From contig JAWKLJ010000001.1 in assembly GCA_041392805.1 (NCBI GenBank), forward strand, positions 3,534,001 to 3,598,000: a stretch of 64,000 bases of DNA, written 5' to 3'. The DNA comes from Saprospiraceae bacterium (GTDB taxonomy: Bacteria > Bacteroidota > Bacteroidia > Chitinophagales > Saprospiraceae). The notes beneath the pieces are model-generated. The model had not been told where the DNA came from, ran no database searches, and worked only from the letters and a program-made list of their open reading frames with translations. Positions 60,627 to 64,000 of this stretch are shown in pieces. Every line of letters starts with the position of its first letter. Position 1 is the first letter of the stretch. A program made the position numbers and the translations under genes.

Positions 60627-61259
60627 ATGATATATCATCCAAAAACGTTGTTTGCGCTTTGCCTAATCGGCTTTTGTACATCCTTTTCACCGATAATCGC
60701 CCAAGCACCTCCACAACCTTGGAAAAAAATAAAAGAAATCGATCAGTATACTGTCTATACAAGATCATCTAACCTATCCAGTGTAAAAGAAATCAAAATT
60801 GAGGCTAGTTTTGATGTCAATGTGGCGCACTTCATGGAGGTATTGAACAATGTTCCTGCTTATACCGACTGGGTTTATAAATGCTCCCAAGCCCATCGCT
60901 TAAAAACCATTGGAGAACATGAATATATCTATTATCTTATTTCGGATATACCATTTCCTTTAAAAGATAGAGATATCGTTATTCATTCCAAGCAGTGGTT
61001 TGATCCTGCCATCCAGGGGTATCGAGCCAAATCAGTGGCTCTCCCTGCTTTTATTAGCCAAAACCCCAACATGGTCCGGGTTCCGTTGCTCCAATCCCTT
61101 TGGGAGATTCGCCCAGTCAATGACAAGCAAGTGGATATTGTGTATCAGATTTTGACAGAGCCAGGAGGCAAGATACCTGCCTGGATGGTTAACATGGCCA
61201 TCGCGAATGGCCCTATTCATACGATGAAAGAACTAGCACTTTATTTAAAAGAGAATTAG
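60627..61259 (+). CDS. secreted START-domain lipid-binding protein
   Basis: A 210-residue exported protein with signal peptide (MIYHPKTLFALCLIGFCTSF, cleavage near 28). The START domain is recognisable by 'EASFDVNVAHFMEVLNNVPA', 'YTDWVYKCSQAHRLKTI', 'YYLISDIPFPLKDRDIVIHS' and 'VDIVYQILTEPGGKIPAWMV' (shortened here). START domains hold a single lipid or other hydrophobic molecule. Secreted START proteins are common in Bacteroidota and their ligands are unknown. It is a single gene following the palindromic element and convergent with the MOSC gene, with 23 bp between stops. Confidence 0.9.
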   Translation: MIYHPKTLFALCLIGFCTSFSPIIAQAPPQPWKKIKEIDQYTVYTRSSNLSSVKEIKIEASFDVNVAHFMEVLNNVPAYTDWVYKCSQAHRLKTIGEHEYIYYLISDIPFPLKDRDIVIHSKQWFDPAIQGYRAKSVALPAFISQNPNMVRVPLLQSLWEIRPVNDKQVDIVYQILTEPGGKIPAWMVNMAIANGPIHTMKELALYLKEN

Positions 61260-61282
61260 GATTGTCTTAATAGCCTATAGGA

Positions 61283-62095
61283 TTAGTCAATTATTTCCAA
61301 GCGATCTCCAACCTGTATATTGCCCAATTCTCGTGGCGTAAGGTGGATGCCAAATATTGGCCCTCCGCTTGCATTTCGACGATATGTTGCGAGGGTGCGA
61401 AGCGGCTCCTGATCTGGGTTTTTCTGGTAGGTATCGGGATCAATGGTTGTAAACACACATCGTTCACAAGGCTGGTTGACTTCAAATACGCATTCCCCCA
61501 ACCTAATCTTTCGCCATTGATCTTCTTCATAGGGAAGGTGGCCAGAAACAACAATATTTGGCCTGAAGTTTCGATGACTAATGGGATCTGCCAATCTATT
61601 ATTCAAATCTGATAAGGAAACTTCCGACAACAATAAAACAGGGCATTGATCGGCAAAATTGACGGTATCTTCTTCTTTTCCACCATGCTTGGCCAACACT
61701 GGTCGATGGCATTCCTGATTGATGTGCAAAAATTGACAAGGGGTCTTCAAGAAATCGGAAAACCATTCGTCGATGGCTTGGCTAACAAGCATTCCTTCCG
61801 TTCTTCCAGAAAAAATGCGAACAGGTTGTCTATTTTCATTACTTAAATACAAAGGAATGCTGAAAAGTTGCTCCGCTCCTATAGACAAGACCAAGTTTCC
61901 ATCTGAAACCGCAGTGCTAATCTTCAGTAAATCCGGGAAAACACGCCCTGTCATGGCTACACCATCCTTATCAAAAACGCCCCATTGGCGATCGTATTCC
62001 AAGCCTCGAGCCATGACGGCACTGCTGTTTAGGGATTGCCCTATGGTTGATTTGATCGGATAAGTATACAGATGAGAGATCACCGATGAGTGCAT
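61283..62095 (-). CDS. MOSC-domain protein (YcbX/mARC-like)
   Basis: A 270-residue protein from ATG 62095 (MHSSVISHLYTYPIKSTIGQ); the in-frame ATG at 62134 overlaps moaE. The N-terminal MOSC-associated beta barrel (about 1-115) has 'YPIKST' and 'GLEYDRQWGVFDKDG'; the MOSC domain (about 120-265) has 'NFRPNIVVSG' and 'NQPCERCVFTTIDP', whose cysteines are those expected to hold or transfer sulfur on the molybdenum cofactor. mARC-type proteins are Moco-dependent reductases of N-hydroxylated compounds; YcbX belongs to them. No ferredoxin domain is fused. It follows moaE by 17 bp, consistent with a cofactor-using product of the operon. Confidence 0.9.
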   Translation of the reverse strand: MHSSVISHLYTYPIKSTIGQSLNSSAVMARGLEYDRQWGVFDKDGVAMTGRVFPDLLKISTAVSDGNLVLSIGAEQLFSIPLYLSNENRQPVRIFSGRTEGMLVSQAIDEWFSDFLKTPCQFLHINQECHRPVLAKHGGKEEDTVNFADQCPVLLLSEVSLSDLNNRLADPISHRNFRPNIVVSGHLPYEEDQWRKIRLGECVFEVNQPCERCVFTTIDPDTYQKNPDQEPLRTLATYRRNASGGPIFGIHLTPRELGNIQVGDRLEIID

Positions 62096-62112
62096 ATGAA
62101 AATAATTATGGA

Positions 62113-62529
62113 TTAAGGATGTGCCGCAACCCAAACCTCCCCATCTTCAAAAATTTCTTTTTTCCAAATAGGGACGGTTTCTTTTAAAGTGTCAATGGCA
62201 TATTGGCAGGCCTCAAATGCGGCCTGTCGATGAGGGGTGGAAACGGCAATAATGACAGCAATCTCTCCGATCTCCAACACTCCTGTCCGGTGATGGATAA
62301 GCATTTTTACAGCGGCCCACCTTGCTGTTGCCTGTTCCGCAATTTTCCGCATCTCTGAAATGGCCATGGGCGCATAAGCTTCAAATTCGAGCCGAATCAC
62401 CGCCTTACCTTTTGTATGGTTCCGAACTGTTCCTATAAAAACAACGGATCCTCCTGTGCTGTCCGAAGCGATAAGGTTGGAACATTCCTGAACAGAAAGC
62501 GGTGTATCTTTTAATTGGATATCAATCAT
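62113..62529 (-). CDS. moaE: molybdopterin synthase large subunit MoaE
   Basis: A 138-residue MoaE. The conserved stretch 'HHRTGVLEIGEIAVIIAVST' is followed by 'PHRQAAFEACQYAIDTLKE' and 'VPIWKKEIFEDGEVWV', with the catalytic lysines in 'IDTLKE' and 'WKKE'. It combines with MoaD to insert two sulfurs into precursor Z and form molybdopterin in the cytoplasm. It is 24 bp after moaD and 17 bp before the MOSC gene. moaA and moaC are not in the window. Length matches the family (about 140-150). Confidence 0.95.
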   Translation of the reverse strand: MIDIQLKDTPLSVQECSNLIASDSTGGSVVFIGTVRNHTKGKAVIRLEFEAYAPMAISEMRKIAEQATARWAAVKMLIHHRTGVLEIGEIAVIIAVSTPHRQAAFEACQYAIDTLKETVPIWKKEIFEDGEVWVAAHP

Positions 62530-62553
62530 TTAAAAAGGGTTATTGACATGATT

Positions 62554-62796
62554 TCACCCACCGCTCACGGGAGGAATAATAACAATTTCATCTTTTTCAT
62601 GAATGGCAAAATCATCCTGGCGATATTCGGTATTGACGGCTATGCCAAAAGTTGCTAATCGCTTAAAATCCGGATAGGTTGCACAGAGTTTTTCCTTTAA
62701 CTCGCCTACTGTTGCTTCCTTTGGTACATCCAAGCGAAAGCTTGAGCCCTTTACGATATCTTTAGCAATCCCAAAAGCAAGAATTTCTATATTCAT
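62554..62796 (-). CDS. moaD: MoaD/ThiS-family sulfur carrier
   Basis: An 80-residue ubiquitin-fold protein from ATG 62796 (MNIEILAFGIAKDIVKGSSF) that ends in the diagnostic Gly-Gly ('IIPPVSGG'), where thiocarboxylate forms. The upstream start at 62826 adds ten residues and overlaps the preceding gene. 'TVGELKEKLCATYPDFKRL' fits MoaD better than ThiS, as does the position next to moaE. It donates sulfur to molybdopterin synthase. The E1-like activating enzyme (MoeB) is not in the window. Confidence 0.93.
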   Translation of the reverse strand: MNIEILAFGIAKDIVKGSSFRLDVPKEATVGELKEKLCATYPDFKRLATFGIAVNTEYRQDDFAIHEKDEIVIIPPVSGG

Positions 62797-62818
62797 GTTA
62801 CAAAAATAGCACTTATTC

Positions 62819-64000
62819 TTAAGCAAAAAACGTTTGAATGTCCTTTAATGTTTGCACGAGTCGGTCCACTTCATCCTTATTGTTGTAAATACTAAAGGAA
62901 GCACGAATCGTAGCAGGAATATTATAGAAGTCCATGATCGGCTGGGTGCAATGGTGTCCGGCCCGCAAGGCAATATTTTCTTCTCCTAAGAAGGTAGCCA
63001 TATCATGAGGGTGAACCCCTTCCATAGTAAAGGAAATAATGGCTGATTTTCTGGTTGCCGTTCCGATAATGCGCAATCCATTTATTCCGGCTAGTACTTC
63101 ATGAGCATAATCACTCAAGGCTTTAAGCTGTTCTAAGGCAGCGTTACGGTCAAGTTCATGCAAAAAGTCGATGGCATAACCCAGGCCTACTGCGCCCGCA
63201 ATATTGGGCGTCCCGGCTTCAAATTTATTGGGCAACCCAGCAAAGGTGGTTTTTTCAAAGGTAACATCCTTAATCATATCTCCTCCAAATTGATAAGGTT
63301 CCATCGTTTCCAAGTGCGCCGTTTTGCCATATAGCACACCTATGCCCGTTGGCCCGAATAATTTGTGGCCTGAAAAAACGAGAAAATCGCAGTCCAAGGA
63401 TTGTACATCAATAGGATAATGGGCAACACTTTGAGCGGCATCTATCAGTATCGGAATTTGCCTATGATGAGCCATATCAATCATTTCTTCAATCGGGTTG
63501 ATGGTTCCCAGTGTATTGGAAATATGCACCAGTGCAACCATTTTGGTCCGGGGAGAAAGTAACGATTGGTAGGCTTGAAGATCAAGGGTTCCTGCAGCAT
63601 TCATAGGAATAATGCACAATTCAGCGCCAGCTCGCTGACAAACCATTTGCCAGGGAATGAGGTTGGCATGATGCTCCATGGCGGTAATCAGGACCCTGTC
63701 ACCAGCTTTCAGACGGGCACCAGTAAAGGACTGGGCGACCAAGTTGATAGCAGCGGTCGCCCCCGCTGTAAAAATAATTTCTTGCCTTTGGGGTGCTTTT
63801 ATAAAAACCTGAATTTTATTTCTACTCTCCTCATATAATGCCGTTGCTTTGGCGGCAAGCGGGTAAATCCCTCGGTGAATATTAGCATTTTCTTCGGTAT
63901 AAAAACGGTAAATTCCTTCGATGACTACATCTGGTTTTTGTGTAGTGGCCGCATTATCCAGATAAGCTAAACCTGGGTATTTTGCAAAGATGGGAAACCG
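62819..64000 (-). CDS. sufS: SufS-type cysteine desulfurase, N-terminus cut by window edge
   Basis: The frame is open from the window edge to the stop at 62819 (about 393 residues; a few N-terminal residues are missing). Internal ATG 63742 is not the start, as the sequence upstream ('YLDNAATTQKPDVVIEGIYR', 'IIFTAGATAAINLVAQSF') is fully conserved. Catalytic PLP lysine is in 'FSGHKLFGPTGIGVLYG' and the active Cys in 'LRAGHHCTQPIMDFY'. It is a class II (SufS) desulfurase, which passes sulfur from cysteine to a carrier. It lies 22 bp upstream of moaD, so in this operon it may supply sulfur to MoaD; no sufE/sufU is visible. Confidence 0.93.
   Translation of the reverse strand, partial: RFPIFAKYPGLAYLDNAATTQKPDVVIEGIYRFYTEENANIHRGIYPLAAKATALYEESRNKIQVFIKAPQRQEIIFTAGATAAINLVAQSFTGARLKAGDRVLITAMEHHANLIPWQMVCQRAGAELCIIPMNAAGTLDLQAYQSLLSPRTKMVALVHISNTLGTINPIEEMIDMAHHRQIPILIDAAQSVAHYPIDVQSLDCDFLVFSGHKLFGPTGIGVLYGKTAHLETMEPYQFGGDMIKDVTFEKTTFAGLPNKFEAGTPNIAGAVGLGYAIDFLHELDRNAALEQLKALSDYAHEVLAGINGLRIIGTATRKSAIISFTMEGVHPHDMATFLGEENIALRAGHHCTQPIMDFYNIPATIRASFSIYNNKDEVDRLVQTLKDIQTFFA

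Noticed and set aside
63740..63742. Start of the cysteine desulfurase at the internal codon at 63742
   Set aside because: The frame continues to the window edge with the conserved DNAATT motif and the rest of the PLP fold; the codon is an internal GTC/TTG region, not the gene start.
1..64000. tRNA or rRNA genes
   Set aside because: Reading the spacers on both strands showed no T-loop GTTCGA-type motif with an acceptor stem and no rRNA-like sequence; a covariance search would be the decisive test.

Overview
The window reads as chromosomal DNA of a Bacteroidota, most likely a Saprospiria-type (Lewinella/Haliscomenobacter-like) organism. Evidence: an S8 peptidase with a type IX secretion C-terminal sorting domain, a full Bacteroides-aerotolerance (Bat) operon, the gene order pheT / coiled-coil / zapA / rny, DUF3500, DUF3667 and Omp28-type proteins, LytS/LytTR two-component pairs, weak Shine-Dalgarno sequences, and several promoters of the Bacteroidota -33/-7 (TTTG, TAnnTTTG) type. 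The genus is inference. No rRNA, tRNA, CRISPR array, integrase or transposase was recognised. The first and last genes are cut by the window edges.

Layout. 1-2124: two minus-strand envelope genes (TPR/PD40 protein, cut; small secreted protein). 2343-11740: nine-gene Bat operon (MoxR ATPase, DUF58, membrane adaptor, two nearly identical BatA copies, BatB, BatC, a one-domain BatD-like protein, BatD), followed by a convergent secreted vWA gene. 13223-15840: TPR sensor kinase with LytTR regulator. 15851-19753: flavin reductase, SRPBCC protein, serine hydrolase, thioredoxin-TPR protein. 19915-24795: pheT / coiled-coil / zapA / rny on the minus strand. 25593-27327: second LytS/LytTR pair. 27372-32270: Omp28 lipoprotein, DUF3500 protein and a divergent PVC-type cytochrome dehydrogenase. 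32288-39595: five-gene minus-strand run of ADP-ribosylglycohydrolase, NAD synthetase, second ADP-ribosylglycohydrolase, 2OG-Fe(II) oxygenase and a UvrD helicase fused to an Fe-S nuclease. 39737-48294: CAP/OmpA-like protein, DUF3667 protein, dnaX, Crp regulator, HD protein, TPR protein. 48348-51904: ECF sigma, anti-sigma and Spy-like set, a response regulator altered by a 50-bp duplication, and proS. 52145-60160: low-complexity secreted protein, FadL-like porin, membrane hydrolase, S8 peptidase, HEIGH metalloprotease. 60161-60626: non-coding, holding a 163-bp palindromic element. 60627-64000: START protein, then cysteine desulfurase, MoaD, MoaE and MOSC on the minus strand.

How the genes fit together. 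The Bat operon couples a MoxR chaperone ATPase to membrane-anchored vWA proteins and periplasmic TPR/BatD partners. The NAD/ADP-ribose run may link NAD supply, ADP-ribose removal and DNA processing under one promoter at 39627-39658. The last operon links sulfur mobilisation to molybdopterin synthase. The most noteworthy observations are the mosaic batA duplication, the NAD/ADP-ribosylation/helicase-nuclease operon, the palindromic element at 60351-60513, and the frame-shifting tandem duplication in the response regulator.
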